A stretch of DNA of 64,000 nucleotides from Halorarius halobius (GCF_024298865.1 NZ_CP101161.1:951227-1015226); one strand, 5' to 3'. Positions 39,065-49,595 are shown, numbered from the stretch's first letter. A program made the numbers and translations. The notes: a model not told the origin generated them from the letters alone.

Positions 39065-42000
39065 ATGAGCGAGGCCGCCGAGGACGCCGACACGGAGCGG
39101 GGGCGGGAGGTCTGGATAGAGAAGTACCGCCCGCAGACGCTCGACGAGGTGGCGGGCCACGAGAACATCACCGAGCGCCTGAAGTCGTACATCGAGCGCG
39201 ACGACCTGCCGCACCTGCTGTTTGCGGGGCCCGCAGGTGTCGGGAAATGTGTGACCGGCGAGACGCCCGTGCTGACGAACCGCGGCGTCGAACCCATCGG
39301 CGACGTCGTCGGCGAGACCGAGGGGTTCGACACGCCCGACGACGGACTGGAGGTGCTGACGTTCGCCGACGACGGCTCGTTCGAGTACGTGGAGCCGTCG
39401 CACGTGTTCGGGAAGCGCGCGGAGAACCTCGTTCGGGTCACCACCCGGGACGGCAACGACCTGACGGTGACCCCGGAGCACAAGCTCCTGACCGTCGGGC
39501 ACGACGGCCTCTCGTGGGAGCCGGCCGGCGAGCTAGACGCCGGCAGGCGCGTCGTACGCCCCCGCAGTGCGCCGCTTCCCGAGGGCGACGACAGTCTGAA
39601 CTGGGTCGACGCGATGGACGGCGACCGGACGTTCGTCCACGTCACGGACGAGTTCGCCCGAAGCCACGGGATTCCGGCCGAGGAGAACTACGTCGGCAAG
39701 AAGAAGCGGGTCGTTGCGGGCCTTCGACGCGGTGAGGACGAGGAGACCATCGCGGCGGCCGCCGACACGCCCGTCGAGACGGTCCGGGACTACCGTCGCA
39801 CGCTCGACTGCCGGGTCGACGAGCCGAGTACGGTCTGCTCGCTGTCGTACCTCCGCGAGCTCGACGTCGCCCGGGAGGAACTGGAGACGCACGTCACGGC
39901 GATTCAGTACGTCAATCGGAACAACCGCCGGTCGGAACCGATACCGCCGGTGTGGGAACTCACGCCCGAGCTCGCGGCGTTCGTCGGACTGTCGGTGAGC
40001 GAAGCCCGACTCGACGGCGGGCGAGTGAAGTTCTACAACACCGACGACGAACTGCTCGACCGGTTCGAGCACGTGACCGAGGCGCTGTTCGGCCTCGACG
40101 TCCGGCAGGGCGAACAGAACGGCGTGAGCTATCGAGCAGTCGCCAGTCGGTCGCTGACGCAGTTCCTCGAAGCCACGGTCGACGTCTTCGACGGGGCGAC
40201 CGGCGGGAACGGCATCGGTTCGGCGCTCGTCCGTGCCGACGCAGAGAGCCGGCGGGCGTTCCTCAGGGCCGTCTTCGACGCCGAGGGGCACGTGACGGAG
40301 AACGGTATCGTCGAACTGACACAGAAGAACGAGCGGCTGATTACGCTCGTGTCGTATCTGCTCTCCGGGTTCGGGGTTCCCAGCCGGCGCAAACGACAGC
40401 AAAAAGCGGCCACGAACGGGACGGGGACCGAGCGGGAGTACCACACCCTGTACGTCTCCAGCGCACGTCACCTCGAACAGTTCCGAGAGCACGTCGGGTT
40501 CACCCTCGACGAGAAGGCCGAACGGCTGGCGACGAACGCGACGCGGGACCCGAACCCGAACGACGATACGGTGCCGACGCAGGCGGCCGTCGACACGCTG
40601 TGTGAGGAACTGTATCTGACGAAATCCGACTACGTTCCCGACTCGTTGAACCCGGAATCGCCCGGCAGGGAGTCGTACCTCGACCGCGTCGACGAACTCG
40701 TCGACGCCGCGACGGCACGGATCGACGACGCGCAAGCGGTGCTCGAACGACTCGACCGCCTTCGCGCCGACATCGACGCCGCGACGGCGGTGCCGGCGAC
40801 GTGGGCGGGCGAACGGGGGAAGCTCGAACCCATCGACACGCGACGGGAACTCGAAGCCGAAACCGGGGTCCGTTCGGACCGTCTCCTCGAATACGCCGAC
40901 GGCCGCAGAACGCCGGGGACCGAGCGGGCGCTCGAACTGTTAGAGAGCATCGACGGAACGGCCACCGACACCGACCTTGGTCGGGTCCGCCGGACGCTCA
41001 CCGACTGCATCGAGACGCTCGGTGTCCCGTACAACCACGTCGCCGACGAGACGGAGATGCGTGGAACCGAGGTCATCAATCTGCTCGACGGTGGCAACGA
41101 CCTCGCGTCGCTCACCCGGTTCCGAACGGTCGCGGACCGTGTCCGGTCGGTCGCGGCCGGGATGCTCTCGGAGACGGTGCTCGACGCGCTCTCGGAACTC
41201 GACACGCTCGTCGGGAGCGACCTCTACTTCGACGAGGTCGAATCGGTCGAACGGGTGGACGAACCGGAGCGAGTGTACGACCTCACGGTCCCCGGAACCC
41301 GGAACTACGTCGCCGGTCGGGTTCCGACGGTGATGCACAACACGACCTGCGCCGTGGCCATCGCCCGCGAACTGTACGGCGACGACTGGCGGGAGAACTT
41401 CCTCGAGTTGAACGCTTCCGACCAGCGCGGCATCGACGTGGTGCGGGACCGCATCAAGAACTTCGCGCGCTCGTCGTTCGGCGGCCACGACTACCGCATC
41501 ATCTTCCTCGACGAGGCGGACGCGCTCACCTCTGACGCCCAGTCCGCGCTCCGGCGGACGATGGAGCAGTTCTCGAACAACACCCGGTTCATCCTCTCGT
41601 GTAACTACTCCTCGCAGATCATCGACCCCATCCAGTCGCGGTGTGCCGTGTTCCGGTTCTCGCCGCTCGCGGACGAGGCCGTCGAGGAGCAGGTCCGCGA
41701 GATAGCCGCCACGGAGGGCATCGACGTGACCGACGACGGCGTCGACGCGCTCGTCTACGCCGCGGACGGCGACATGCGGAAGGCCATCAACGGCCTGCAA
41801 GCGGCCGCGGTGATGGGCGACACCGTTGACGAGGAAGCGGTGTACGCCATTACCTCGACGGCCCGCCCCGAGGAGATAAAGGAGATGGTCGAACTCGCGC
41901 TGGACGGCGACTTCACGCAGTCGCGCTCGAAACTCGACACGCTGTTGACCGAGGTGGGCATCGCGGGCGGCGACGTCATCGACCAGCTCCACCGCTCCGT

Positions 42001-42142
42001 GTGGGAGTTCGACCTCTCGGAGCGGGAGGCGGTGCGGCTGATGGACCGCATCGGGGAGGCCGACTACCGCATCACGGCGGGCGCAAACGAGCAGGTGCAA
42101 CTGGAGGCGTTGCTGGCGTCGCTAGCGTTAGACGAGGAGTAG
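39065..42142 (+). CDS. rfcS: replication factor C small subunit with intein
   Basis: The frame encodes 1025 residues. Removing a 698-residue intein leaves a 327-residue clamp-loader ATPase, the normal size of archaeal RfcS, which with RfcL loads PCNA. The N-extein has [20 protein letters not shown] (RFC box II) and the Walker A GPAGVGK, split before Thr. The C-extein resumes [16 protein letters not shown]. It continues with Walker [10 protein letters not shown], sensor 1 [15 protein letters not shown] and the QSRC arginine-finger motif, ending in the helical collar domain. The intein must splice for the ATPase to exist. Start ATG 39065 is set by TATA spacing. Confidence 0.96.
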   Translation: MSEAAEDADTERGREVWIEKYRPQTLDEVAGHENITERLKSYIERDDLPHLLFAGPAGVGKCVTGETPVLTNRGVEPIGDVVGETEGFDTPDDGLEVLTFADDGSFEYVEPSHVFGKRAENLVRVTTRDGNDLTVTPEHKLLTVGHDGLSWEPAGELDAGRRVVRPRSAPLPEGDDSLNWVDAMDGDRTFVHVTDEFARSHGIPAEENYVGKKKRVVAGLRRGEDEETIAAAADTPVETVRDYRRTLDCRVDEPSTVCSLSYLRELDVAREELETHVTAIQYVNRNNRRSEPIPPVWELTPELAAFVGLSVSEARLDGGRVKFYNTDDELLDRFEHVTEALFGLDVRQGEQNGVSYRAVASRSLTQFLEATVDVFDGATGGNGIGSALVRADAESRRAFLRAVFDAEGHVTENGIVELTQKNERLITLVSYLLSGFGVPSRRKRQQKAATNGTGTEREYHTLYVSSARHLEQFREHVGFTLDEKAERLATNATRDPNPNDDTVPTQAAVDTLCEELYLTKSDYVPDSLNPESPGRESYLDRVDELVDAATARIDDAQAVLERLDRLRADIDAATAVPATWAGERGKLEPIDTRRELEAETGVRSDRLLEYADGRRTPGTERALELLESIDGTATDTDLGRVRRTLTDCIETLGVPYNHVADETEMRGTEVINLLDGGNDLASLTRFRTVADRVRSVAAGMLSETVLDALSELDTLVGSDLYFDEVESVERVDEPERVYDLTVPGTRNYVAGRVPTVMHNTTCAVAIARELYGDDWRENFLELNASDQRGIDVVRDRIKNFARSSFGGHDYRIIFLDEADALTSDAQSALRRTMEQFSNNTRFILSCNYSSQIIDPIQSRCAVFRFSPLADEAVEEQVREIAATEGIDVTDDGVDALVYAADGDMRKAINGLQAAAVMGDTVDEEAVYAITSTARPEEIKEMVELALDGDFTQSRSKLDTLLTEVGIAGGDVIDQLHRSVWEFDLSEREAVRLMDRIGEADYRITAGANEQVQLEALLASLALDEE
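39248..41341 (+). other. intein in RfcS Walker A motif (698 aa)
   Basis: The boundaries follow from the extein alignment and splice motifs. Cys1 is at 39248 ([11 protein letters not shown], block A), after GPAGVGK. Block B is [10 protein letters not shown] with the TxxH. Block F is [16 protein letters not shown], and it ends VMHN before Thr+1 at 41342. Between the splicing blocks is a DOD-type homing endonuclease: block [12 protein letters not shown] (Gly of the acidic motif replaced) and block [13 protein letters not shown] (intact). A long extra segment of charged helices, possibly HTH DNA-binding, follows before block F. Insertion at the P-loop is a known RFC intein site. At 698 residues it is on the large side for inteins. 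Confidence 0.93.
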
Positions 42143-42165
42143 GGGTTCGAGCGAAGCGAGAACCT
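42143..42165. repeat. GAGCGAAGCGAG hairpin behind rfcS
   Basis: GGTTC-GAGCGAAGCGA-GAACC directly after the rfcS stop codon: a 5-bp stem around a partly self-complementary core. Related purine-rich GAGCGA/GGGAGCG runs continue to about 42258, with no gene in this 135-nt gap. It may be an RNA 3'-end structure or a dispersed repeat. Confidence 0.5.
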
Positions 42166-42277
42166 CCAAATGCCGAACGGGAGCGACCGAAGGGAGCGAC
42201 ACGCGAGGCGTAGCGTGGCCGGCCGCAAGACCACGTCGTGACGAACAGCGACCGGAGGGAGCCGTGGCCGGCGGGGG

Positions 42278-44143
42278 TTACCCCGTCCGCACCTCGAAGG
42301 CCACGCCGCCGAGTTCGCTCTCGCCGATGGTCACCGCCCAGCCGTGTGCGTCGGCGATGGACCGGACGATGGGGAGGCCGAGCCCCGTCCCGGTGCCGGT
42401 GGTGTACCCCGACTCGAACACCGCTTCGCGTTCCTCCGGCGGGATGCCGGGACCGTCGTCGCCGACCCGGAAGCCGACGGCTTCGCCGTCCTCGTACAGG
42501 GGGGCGACCCGGACCGTCGGGTCGGGACCCGCGTGTTCGACGGCGTTCCGGAACAGGTTCTCCAGCAGGCGCAGGAGTGCGTCGGCGTCGGCGTTGACGT
42601 CCGGGAGCGGCCCGTCGATTCGGACCGTGTCGAGTTCGACCCCTCGGGCGGCCGTCTCGACCCGGGATTCGAGGTCGACCGGCGCCGTCTCGGCGGTCGC
42701 CGGTTCGCGGGCGAGCGTGAGCACGTCCTCGACGAGCGCGTCCATCCGGTCGAGCGACGCGGCGACGCGGTCGAGATGGCCGGTGTCGCCGGACTCCCGT
42801 GCGAGCTCCAGATAGCCGGTGGCGACGTTCAGCGGGTTCCTGAGGTCGTGGCTCAACACGGAAGCGAACTCCTCGAGTCGGTCGCGCTCGGCGACGAGTT
42901 CCTGTTCGGCGCGGAGGCGGGCCAGCGCCGCCGCGGCCTGCGTGACGAACAGTTCGAGCAGGTCGCGGTCCTGTTCGTCGAAGGCGCCGGGCTGGTCGGC
43001 GATGGCGGTCACGACGCCCCACTCGCCGAACGGGACGGACAGCGCCGACCGGTAGGCGTCGTCGTACGGCCGGGCGTCGTCGACGTCCGCGACGTCGTGG
43101 ACGAGTATCGACTCGCCCTCCCGGTACGTGCGGCCGACGACGCCGACGTCGACCGGGACGGTCCGTTCGGGGCCGTCGGGGTCGGGAGCCAGCGGCGAGT
43201 CGCTGGAGGCGACCAGCCGCAGGGGGCCGTCGTCGCTGTCGGCGAGCAGGACGGTACAGACCTCGAACTCGAGGATGCGCTCGGCGGCGGTGACGAGCTG
43301 TCGGCACAGCTCCGTCTCCGTCTCGCAGGCGAGCAGTTCGGTCGTGCTGGCGTGGAGCCGCTCGATGATGCGGCGCTCCTCCCGGAGTCGTTGCTCGGTT
43401 CGCAGGCGGGTGACCGTCTCGGCGGCGTGCGACATCAGCAGTTCGACGAGTTCGCGGTCCCGCTCGTCGAACGCATCCGGTGACATGGAGGCGGCCTGGA
43501 ACACGCCCACGTCGCCGAGCGGAACGGACAGTCCCGAGCGGTAGTCGGGGTCGACAGGTTTGGCGTCGCCGCTGTCCGTCAGGTCGTCGACGACCATCGA
43601 CTCCCCCGACTGGTAGGTCCGGCCGGCCAGCCCCTCGTCGACGCGCATCTCCTCGGAGACCCCGTCGTCGGTGATGACGCCGGCGCTCGCCTTCGGCTGG
43701 AAGTACGTCTCGCCGGCCTCGGCGACGTAGGCACCGTCGAGGTCGAGCACCCGCTCGGCCGCACTAACCGCGAGGCGGTACACCTCCTCGGGGTCCTCGC
43801 AGGCGACGATGTCGCGGGTCACGTCCGGCAGACGGGCGGCCTTCGACGGCGCCGTCCGCCGTGCGGCCAACCGAATCTGGTCGCTCAGCGTCGCGTCGGT
43901 CGCGTCGGTCCGGACGAACCCCGCGGGCGAGCCGTCGACGTCGTCCAGCGCGTCGGCGACGATTACCGTCGGCCGGGCGTCGGGGGCCGCGCCGTTGGAG
44001 TCGGTGACGACACAGTCCGCCGTCGACGGGTCGTCGACGACGGTCAGCCCGTCGAGCGCGGCCACCCGTTCCCGGAGGGCGTCGTCGGTGACGTACACCC
44101 GCCGTGTCGTCCTTTGCGAGGCCGACACCTCCTCTGTCGGCAT
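42278..44143 (-). CDS. GAF-GAF sensor histidine kinase
   Basis: A 621-residue soluble histidine kinase. The N-terminal 100 residues resemble a diverged receiver (RRVYVTDD, ADCVVTDS). Two GAF domains follow, each with the same GVVGRTYREGESILVHDVADVDDARP-like motif (about 110-255 and 280-425). HisKA has the phosphorylated His in SHDLRNPLNVATGY. HATPase shows the N box NLFRNAVEHA, G1 DDGPGIP and G2 GTGTGLGLPIVRSI. No transmembrane helix is present, so it senses a cytosolic or diffusible signal. No cognate receiver gene is adjacent, which is usual in haloarchaea. Confidence 0.92.
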   Translation of the reverse strand: MPTEEVSASQRTTRRVYVTDDALRERVAALDGLTVVDDPSTADCVVTDSNGAAPDARPTVIVADALDDVDGSPAGFVRTDATDATLSDQIRLAARRTAPSKAARLPDVTRDIVACEDPEEVYRLAVSAAERVLDLDGAYVAEAGETYFQPKASAGVITDDGVSEEMRVDEGLAGRTYQSGESMVVDDLTDSGDAKPVDPDYRSGLSVPLGDVGVFQAASMSPDAFDERDRELVELLMSHAAETVTRLRTEQRLREERRIIERLHASTTELLACETETELCRQLVTAAERILEFEVCTVLLADSDDGPLRLVASSDSPLAPDPDGPERTVPVDVGVVGRTYREGESILVHDVADVDDARPYDDAYRSALSVPFGEWGVVTAIADQPGAFDEQDRDLLELFVTQAAAALARLRAEQELVAERDRLEEFASVLSHDLRNPLNVATGYLELARESGDTGHLDRVAASLDRMDALVEDVLTLAREPATAETAPVDLESRVETAARGVELDTVRIDGPLPDVNADADALLRLLENLFRNAVEHAGPDPTVRVAPLYEDGEAVGFRVGDDGPGIPPEEREAVFESGYTTGTGTGLGLPIVRSIADAHGWAVTIGESELGGVAFEVRTG

Positions 44144-44268
44144 TCAACTGGACTCCCCCGGGAACCGACTTAAGCGTACGCTTCGTCTCGGCGAGCGAGA
44201 CGCCATCGTCTGGCGAGGTAGCCGAGACGGTCGCCCGGCCGTGGGACCGCGATTCACCCGTTCGGAAC

Positions 44269-44278
44269 CCTTTTAGAC
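44269..44278 (+). promoter_or_regulatory. TATA-like element of alaS
   Basis: ccttttagac centred 28 nt upstream of ATG 44301; selects this start over the GTG three codons earlier. Confidence 0.5.
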
Positions 44279-44300
44279 GCAGGTTGGCCAATTGGTGGTA

Positions 44301-47081
44301 ATGAGCGATCTCGAGTCGGAGTACCAGCTCGAGTACTTCCACGAGAACGGCTTCACCCGACAGGAGTGCTCCGAGTGTGGTGCTGCGTTCTGGTCCCGCG
44401 ACGCCGAGCGGGAGACGTGTGGGGAACCCCCCTGCGAGGAGTACGGCTTCATCGACGACCCCGGCTTCGACGAGGAACACACCTTAGAGGAGATGCGCGA
44501 GGCGTTCCTCTCCTTCTTCGAGGAGCACGGCCACGAGCGCATCGAACCGTATCCGGTGGCCGCGAACCGCTGGCGCGACGACGTGCTCCTGACGCAGGCC
44601 TCGATATACGACTTCCAGCCGCTCGTCACCTCCGGCAAGACGCCCCCGCCCGCGAACCCCCTCACCATCTCCCAGCCCTGCATCCGGATGCAGGACATCG
44701 ACAACGTGGGGAAGACCGGACGCCACACGATGGCGTTCGAGATGATGGCCCACCACGCGTTCAACGCCCGCGAGGAGGTGGGCGACGAGTACGCCTACTC
44801 CGGGGAGGTGTACTGGAAGGACGAGACGGTCGAATACTGCGACGAACTGCTCGTCGAGATGGGCGCCGACCCCGAGGCCGTCACCTACATCGAGGACCCG
44901 TGGGTCGGCGGCGGCAACGCCGGACCCGCCATCGAGGTCATCTACAAGGGGCTGGAACTGGCGACGCTCGTCTTCATGTGCATGGAGCAGGACCCGGACG
45001 GCGAGTACGAACTCAAGGACGGGAACCGCTACTCCTACATGGACACGTACATCGTCGACACCGGCTACGGGCTGGAGCGGTGGACGTGGATGTCCCAGGG
45101 GACGCCGACCGTCTACGAGGCCGTCTACCCCGACATGATAGCGTTCCTGAAGGAGAACGCCGCCATCGACCTCTCGGCCGAGGAGGAGCGGCTCGTCCAC
45201 CGGGCCGCGAAGCTCGCGGGCCACATGGACATCGACGAGGCCGAAGACATGGAGACGGCCCGCGACAACATCGCCGAGAAGCTCGACGTCTCCACGACGC
45301 GGCTCACCGGCCTGATGGAGCCGCTGGAGACCATCTACGCCATCTCGGACCACTGCCGCACGATGGCGTACATGTTCGGCGACGGCATCGTCCCCTCGAA
45401 CGTCGGCACCGGCTACCTCGCGCGGATGGTGCTCCGGCGGACCAAACGGCTCGTCGACGACGTGGGCGTCGACGCGCCGCTGGACGAACTCGTCGACATG
45501 CAGGCCGAGCGGCTGGGCTACGAGAACCGCGACACCGTCCGCGACATCGTCCGCACCGAGGTGGAGAAGTACCGCGAGACGCTCGAGCGGGGCGGGCGCC
45601 GCGTCCGTCAGTTGGCCGACGAGTACGCGAGTTCCGGCGAGCCGATTCCGCTGGAGGAGGTCATCGAACTGTACGACTCCCACGGCATCCAGCCGGACAC
45701 CGTCGAGGAGATAGCCCGCGAGAAGGGCGCCGACGTGGAGATTCCGGACGACTTCTACTCGCTGGTGGCGGCGCGCCACGGCGGCGAGCAGGCGTTCGAG
45801 GACGACGACCACCTCGAATCGGACGACGACCGCATCGCCGAGTTGCCCGACACCGAGAAGCTCTACTACGAGGACGCCGACCGCACCGAGTTCGAGGCGG
45901 TCGTGCTCGACGTCATCGAGCGCGACGACGCCTACGACGTGGTGCTCGACCAGACGATGTTCTACCCCGAGGGCGGGGGCCAGCCCGCCGACACGGGGAC
46001 GCTCGCCACCGACGACGCCACCGTCGAGGTGACCGACGTACAGGAGATAGAGGGCGTCATCCTCCACCGTACCGACGAGAACCCCGGGAAAGGCGAGTTC
46101 GTCCGCGGGCAGATAGACGCCGGCCGACGCCGGCGGCTGATGCGTCACCACACCGCCACCCACATCATCGGACACGCGGCCCGCGAAGTCCTCGGTGAAC
46201 ACGTCCGGCAGGCGGGCGCTCAGAAGGGCACCGACTCCTCGCGGCTGGACGTGACCCACTACGACCGCATCTCCCGGGAGGACGTCAAGCGCATCGAGCG
46301 GGTCGCCAACGACATCGTGACGGACAACTTCGCGGTCAAACAGGAGTGGACCCACCGCAACGAGGCCCAGGAGCGCCACGGGTTCGACCTGTTCCAGGGC
46401 GGCATCCCGCCGGGCGAGGAGATACGGCTCATCCACGTCGCCGAGGACGTGCAGGCCTGTGCCGGGACGCACGTCGCCCGAACCGGCGACATCGGGACCA
46501 TCAAGGTTCTGTCGACGGAGCGAGTGCAGGACGGCGTCGAGCGCATCACCTTCGCCGCCGGCGACGCGGCCGTCGAGGCCACCCAGCGCACCGAGGACGC
46601 GCTGTATCAGGCCGCGGAGACGCTCGACGTCTCCCCGCAGGAGGTGCCCGAGACGGCCGAGCGGTTCTTCGAGGAGTGGAAGGACCGCGGCAAGCGCATC
46701 GAGGAACTGAAGGAGCAACTGGCGGACGCCCGCGCCTCCGGCGGGGGCGGCGGCGAGGAGGTCGAGTTGGGCGAAGCGACGGCCGTCGTCCAGCGGCTCG
46801 ACGCCGACATGGACGAACTCCGCGCGACCGCGAACGCCCTCGTCGAGGAGGGGAAGGTCGCGGTTCTCGGCTCCGGACTCGACGGTGCGACGTTCGTCGT
46901 CGCCGTCCCCGACGGCGTGCCGGTCAACGCGGGCGAGGTGGTGGGCGAACTCGCGCGCAAGGTCGGCGGCGGCGGCGGCGGCCCGCCCGACTTCGCGCAG
47001 GGCGGCGGCCCGGACGCCGACGAACTCGACGCGGCGCTGGAGGACGCGCCCGAGGTGCTCCGGGCGAAACTCGACGCCTAG
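44301..47081 (+). CDS. alaS: alanyl-tRNA synthetase
   Basis: A 926-residue class II synthetase charging tRNA-Ala. It begins with an archaeal N-terminal zinc-ribbon-like segment ([11 protein letters not shown], then [11 protein letters not shown]) before the catalytic core ([31 protein letters not shown]). The tRNA-recognition helical domain follows. The editing domain has [19 protein letters not shown] and [13 protein letters not shown], the His/Cys zinc site that clears Ser- and Gly-tRNA-Ala. A coiled-coil/C-Ala domain ([21 protein letters not shown]) precedes a glycine-rich end ([14 protein letters not shown]). Its stop codon shares CTAG with the converging aminotransferase gene. Confidence 0.96.
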   Translation: MSDLESEYQLEYFHENGFTRQECSECGAAFWSRDAERETCGEPPCEEYGFIDDPGFDEEHTLEEMREAFLSFFEEHGHERIEPYPVAANRWRDDVLLTQASIYDFQPLVTSGKTPPPANPLTISQPCIRMQDIDNVGKTGRHTMAFEMMAHHAFNAREEVGDEYAYSGEVYWKDETVEYCDELLVEMGADPEAVTYIEDPWVGGGNAGPAIEVIYKGLELATLVFMCMEQDPDGEYELKDGNRYSYMDTYIVDTGYGLERWTWMSQGTPTVYEAVYPDMIAFLKENAAIDLSAEEERLVHRAAKLAGHMDIDEAEDMETARDNIAEKLDVSTTRLTGLMEPLETIYAISDHCRTMAYMFGDGIVPSNVGTGYLARMVLRRTKRLVDDVGVDAPLDELVDMQAERLGYENRDTVRDIVRTEVEKYRETLERGGRRVRQLADEYASSGEPIPLEEVIELYDSHGIQPDTVEEIAREKGADVEIPDDFYSLVAARHGGEQAFEDDDHLESDDDRIAELPDTEKLYYEDADRTEFEAVVLDVIERDDAYDVVLDQTMFYPEGGGQPADTGTLATDDATVEVTDVQEIEGVILHRTDENPGKGEFVRGQIDAGRRRRLMRHHTATHIIGHAAREVLGEHVRQAGAQKGTDSSRLDVTHYDRISREDVKRIERVANDIVTDNFAVKQEWTHRNEAQERHGFDLFQGGIPPGEEIRLIHVAEDVQACAGTHVARTGDIGTIKVLSTERVQDGVERITFAAGDAAVEATQRTEDALYQAAETLDVSPQEVPETAERFFEEWKDRGKRIEELKEQLADARASGGGGGEEVELGEATAVVQRLDADMDELRATANALVEEGKVAVLGSGLDGATFVVAVPDGVPVNAGEVVGELARKVGGGGGGPPDFAQGGGPDADELDAALEDAPEVLRAKLDA

Positions 47082-48172
47082 AGCGCGTCGAGCAGGCGGT
47101 CGACGTCCTCGGCGGTGTTGAACGCGTGGACCGACGCGCGGACGTGCTCGCCGCCCGGAAGGCTTCTGACGTGGATGTCCCGCTCGGCGAGTCGGTCGAC
47201 CGTCGCCTCCGGCTCCTCGGCGGTGAACGTCACGAGGCCGGACTCCGGCTCGGCGGGTGAGACGAGGCGCTCACCCAGCGCGTCAGCGAGCCGTTCCGCG
47301 AGACCGAGCACACGGTCGTGGACGGCGTCGGAGCCGAGTTCCCCGTGGACGGCGATGGCCTCCCGGAGCGCGGCGTACGGCGCCAGCGACTGGGTGCCGA
47401 CCTCGAACCGGGAGGCGTCGGGATGATACGCGAACCCCTCGGTCGGGTGCTCTACCCCCCGGTAGCCGACGTGGCGCGGGCGCAACGATTCGACGACGTC
47501 GCCGTCGACGTAGAGGAAGCCCGCACCCCACACCCCCAGCAACCACTTGTGGCCCGCCGCGACGACGGCGTCGGCACCCCACCGTGTCACGTCAACGGGG
47601 TGGTGTCCGACTGACTGGACCGCGTCGACGAGCACGAACGCGCCGGCGTCGTGGGCGATGTCGACCGCGCGCTCGACGTCGAGGCGGGTGCCGTGGAGCC
47701 ACGACAGCGACGACAGGCAGACGAACCGCACGCCGTCGACGGCCTCGCGGTACGCGTCGAAATCGAGATAGCCGCCGGGCGCGGGTACCTCCCGCACCTC
47801 GACGCCCATCTCGCGGAGGCGAGCGAACGGGAGGACGCCCGCCGGGTGTTCGAGGTCCGTGCGGACGACGGCGTCGCCCGCTTCCCAGTCGACGGCGTTG
47901 ACGACCCGGGAGATGCCGTCGCCGGTGCTCCCGGCGAGCGCGATTTCGTCGGGCGCGGCGCCGAGCAGGTCCGCGACCGGCTCGCGGGTGGCGTCGTACG
48001 CGTCCCACGCGTGGGGGTACGGGTCGCCGTGGTGGGCGTCGACCTCGTGGCGTCGCTGTGCGTCGGCGGCCGCATCGAGGACGCGCGCCGGTGCGGGGCC
48101 GCTCGCGCCGGTGTTCAGATACGTCGCACCGTCGAGTGCTGGGATGTCCGCGCGGAGCTCCGTCGGGTCCAT
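47078..48172 (-). CDS. class V aminotransferase (NifS/isopenicillin-N epimerase-like)
   Basis: A 364-residue PLP enzyme from ATG 48172 ([28 protein letters not shown]). Fold-type I motifs: [15 protein letters not shown] (phosphate binding), [13 protein letters not shown], the PLP-contacting Asp in [16 protein letters not shown], and the Schiff-base Lys in [12 protein letters not shown]. It lacks the active-site Cys loop of genuine cysteine desulfurases, so a selenocysteine-lyase/IPN-epimerase-like or aminotransferase role is more likely. The frame stays open far upstream, but only this start fits the family. It shares a symmetric divergent promoter with the hydrolase gene. Confidence 0.88.
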   Translation of the reverse strand: MDPTELRADIPALDGATYLNTGASGPAPARVLDAAADAQRRHEVDAHHGDPYPHAWDAYDATREPVADLLGAAPDEIALAGSTGDGISRVVNAVDWEAGDAVVRTDLEHPAGVLPFARLREMGVEVREVPAPGGYLDFDAYREAVDGVRFVCLSSLSWLHGTRLDVERAVDIAHDAGAFVLVDAVQSVGHHPVDVTRWGADAVVAAGHKWLLGVWGAGFLYVDGDVVESLRPRHVGYRGVEHPTEGFAYHPDASRFEVGTQSLAPYAALREAIAVHGELGSDAVHDRVLGLAERLADALGERLVSPAEPESGLVTFTAEEPEATVDRLAERDIHVRSLPGGEHVRASVHAFNTAEDVDRLLDAL

Positions 48173-48197
48173 GTTCGAGAGAGGGAACCCGGCCACG

Positions 48198-48240
48198 TAA
48201 CTCCCGCGACGGAACGTGAGGGGACCGCGGGAGTTAATCG
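48198..48240. promoter_or_regulatory. divergent promoter built on an 11-bp inverted repeat
   Basis: TAACTCCCGCG (48198-48208) and CGCGGGAGTTA (48226-48236) are perfect inverted repeats around a 17-nt spacer. Each arm ends in the TATA-like GAGTTA. The plus-strand arm lies about 29 nt from ATG 48263, the minus-strand arm about 29 nt from ATG 48172. So each arm looks like the BRE/TATA unit of one gene, and a single symmetric regulator could control both. Confidence 0.6.
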
Positions 48241-48262
48241 GGCGGGCGGAGTAGCCGGGGGT

Positions 48263-49006
48263 ATGCCGCGGGCGCACAACGGTGGCGTCGACCTCTACTA
48301 CGAGCGGGTGGGCGACGGCCCGACCGTCGCCTTCCTGCCGGAGGCGGGGCTCGGCGCGTGGTCGTGGGGGTGGCAACACGACGCCGTCGTCGGCCCGTAC
48401 GAGGCGCTGGTCGTCGACCCGCGGGGGACCGGCCGGTCGGACGCGCCGCCCGGCCCGTACGACGCCGCGACGCTGGCGGCGGACCTCGAAGCCGTGTTCC
48501 GCGACGCGGAGGTACGGGCCGCCCACCTCGTCGGCCACGGCCTCGGCGGCGCCGTGGCGCTGGCGTACGCCCGCGAGTTCAACCGCGCCCGGTCGCTCAC
48601 CTGCATCGCCACGCCCGCCTCGGGGCAGGTGGTCGACGCCGACGCGCTGGAACGACTGTTCGGCGACGACTGGCCCGACGTCGCCTTCTCGCAGTCGTAC
48701 GTCGGCGTGGCGCCCCGCGACGAAATCGAGGGCTGGCGCGAACTCGACGACGCCGGCCCCGAAGCGCGGCGGGCGCTGTACGCCGCCTACGAGGCGTTCG
48801 ACCCCGGCCCGCTGTACGAGTACGAGACGCCCGCGCTCGTGCTGGGACCGCTCGACAGCCCCGTCGTGCCCGCCGACGCCTGCGAGGCGCTCGCCACCGG
48901 CCTGCCTCGCGGCGAGTACGAGGCCGTCGAGGGGCGACATCTCGCGCACCTGGAGCACAGCGTCGCCGTCAACGACCGCCTGCTCGGCTTCCTGGAGGCG
49001 CTGTGA
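48263..49006 (+). CDS. alpha/beta hydrolase-fold protein lacking the nucleophile Ser
   Basis: A 247-residue alpha/beta-hydrolase fold, from ATG 48263. It has LPEAGLGAWSWGWQHDAV (oxyanion region), VVDPRGTGRSDAP and the family's acid and His segments ALVLGPLDSPVVP and VEGRHLAHLEHS. At the nucleophile elbow the usual GHSLGG is GHGLGG, so Gly93 stands where Ser should be. The protein is then probably not a serine hydrolase. It may be a binding protein or a lyase-like member, or may have been misread at that codon. It overlaps the NUDIX gene by 4 nt (GTGA). Confidence 0.87.
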   Translation: MPRAHNGGVDLYYERVGDGPTVAFLPEAGLGAWSWGWQHDAVVGPYEALVVDPRGTGRSDAPPGPYDAATLAADLEAVFRDAEVRAAHLVGHGLGGAVALAYAREFNRARSLTCIATPASGQVVDADALERLFGDDWPDVAFSQSYVGVAPRDEIEGWRELDDAGPEARRALYAAYEAFDPGPLYEYETPALVLGPLDSPVVPADACEALATGLPRGEYEAVEGRHLAHLEHSVAVNDRLLGFLEAL

Positions 49007-49569
49007 GGCTCGACCTGTCGGCGCTGACCCGCGACGCGCGGACGGTCGACGCCGAGGAAGCCGAGCAGGCCGGCGTCCTCGTGCCCGTCATCGAACGCGA
49101 GGGGGCCCACTACGTGCTGTTCACCGAGCGGGCCGACCACATGCCGACCCACGCGGGCGAGATGTCGTTCCCGGGTGGCGGCCGCGAAGCCGACGACGCC
49201 GACCTCACGGAGACGGCCCTGCGCGAGGCCCGCGAGGAGGTCGGTATCGACCCCGAGAGCGTCGACCTGCTCGGGCGACTCGACGACGTACCGGGGCCGT
49301 ACGGTCACGTCGTCCGACCCGTCGTCGGGCGGGTGCCGGACCGCGACTACCGGCCGACCTCCGCGGAGGTGGCGCAGGTGGTCGTGCTTCCCGTGACGGC
49401 GCTCGTGGAGCCGACGAACTACACGACGGAGGAGCGGAGCCACCCGGACCGCGGGACCGCACGGCTCCCCTTCTTCCGCGTCGACGGCCACACCGTCTGG
49501 GGGCTGACGGGGTTCATCCTGCAGGAACTGCTCGCGGCGACGACCGACTGGACCCCGCCTGAACAATAA
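49003..49569 (+). CDS. NUDIX hydrolase, CoA-pyrophosphatase-like
   Basis: A 188-residue NUDIX protein from GTG 49003, overlapping the upstream stop codon. The CoA-pyrophosphatase-type stretch VLFTERADHMPTHAGEMSFPGG comes first. It runs into the Nudix box GGREADDADLTETALREAREEVGI, with the Glu cluster that binds Mg2+. After the box, LLGRLDDVPGPYGHVVRPVVG resembles the NudL/PCD1 group that cleaves CoA and its oxidised forms to phosphopantetheine. Coupling to a hydrolase-fold protein suggests a shared substrate or repair of damaged acyl-CoA, but this is inference. Confidence 0.9.
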   Translation: MRLDLSALTRDARTVDAEEAEQAGVLVPVIEREGAHYVLFTERADHMPTHAGEMSFPGGGREADDADLTETALREAREEVGIDPESVDLLGRLDDVPGPYGHVVRPVVGRVPDRDYRPTSAEVAQVVVLPVTALVEPTNYTTEERSHPDRGTARLPFFRVDGHTVWGLTGFILQELLAATTDWTPPEQ

Positions 49570-49595
49570 TTCACCGGAGAAAACCGACATCGGGA

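Noticed and set aside
44484..46718. 744-codon minus-strand frame
   Set aside because: It is antisense to alaS and contains no recognisable domain.
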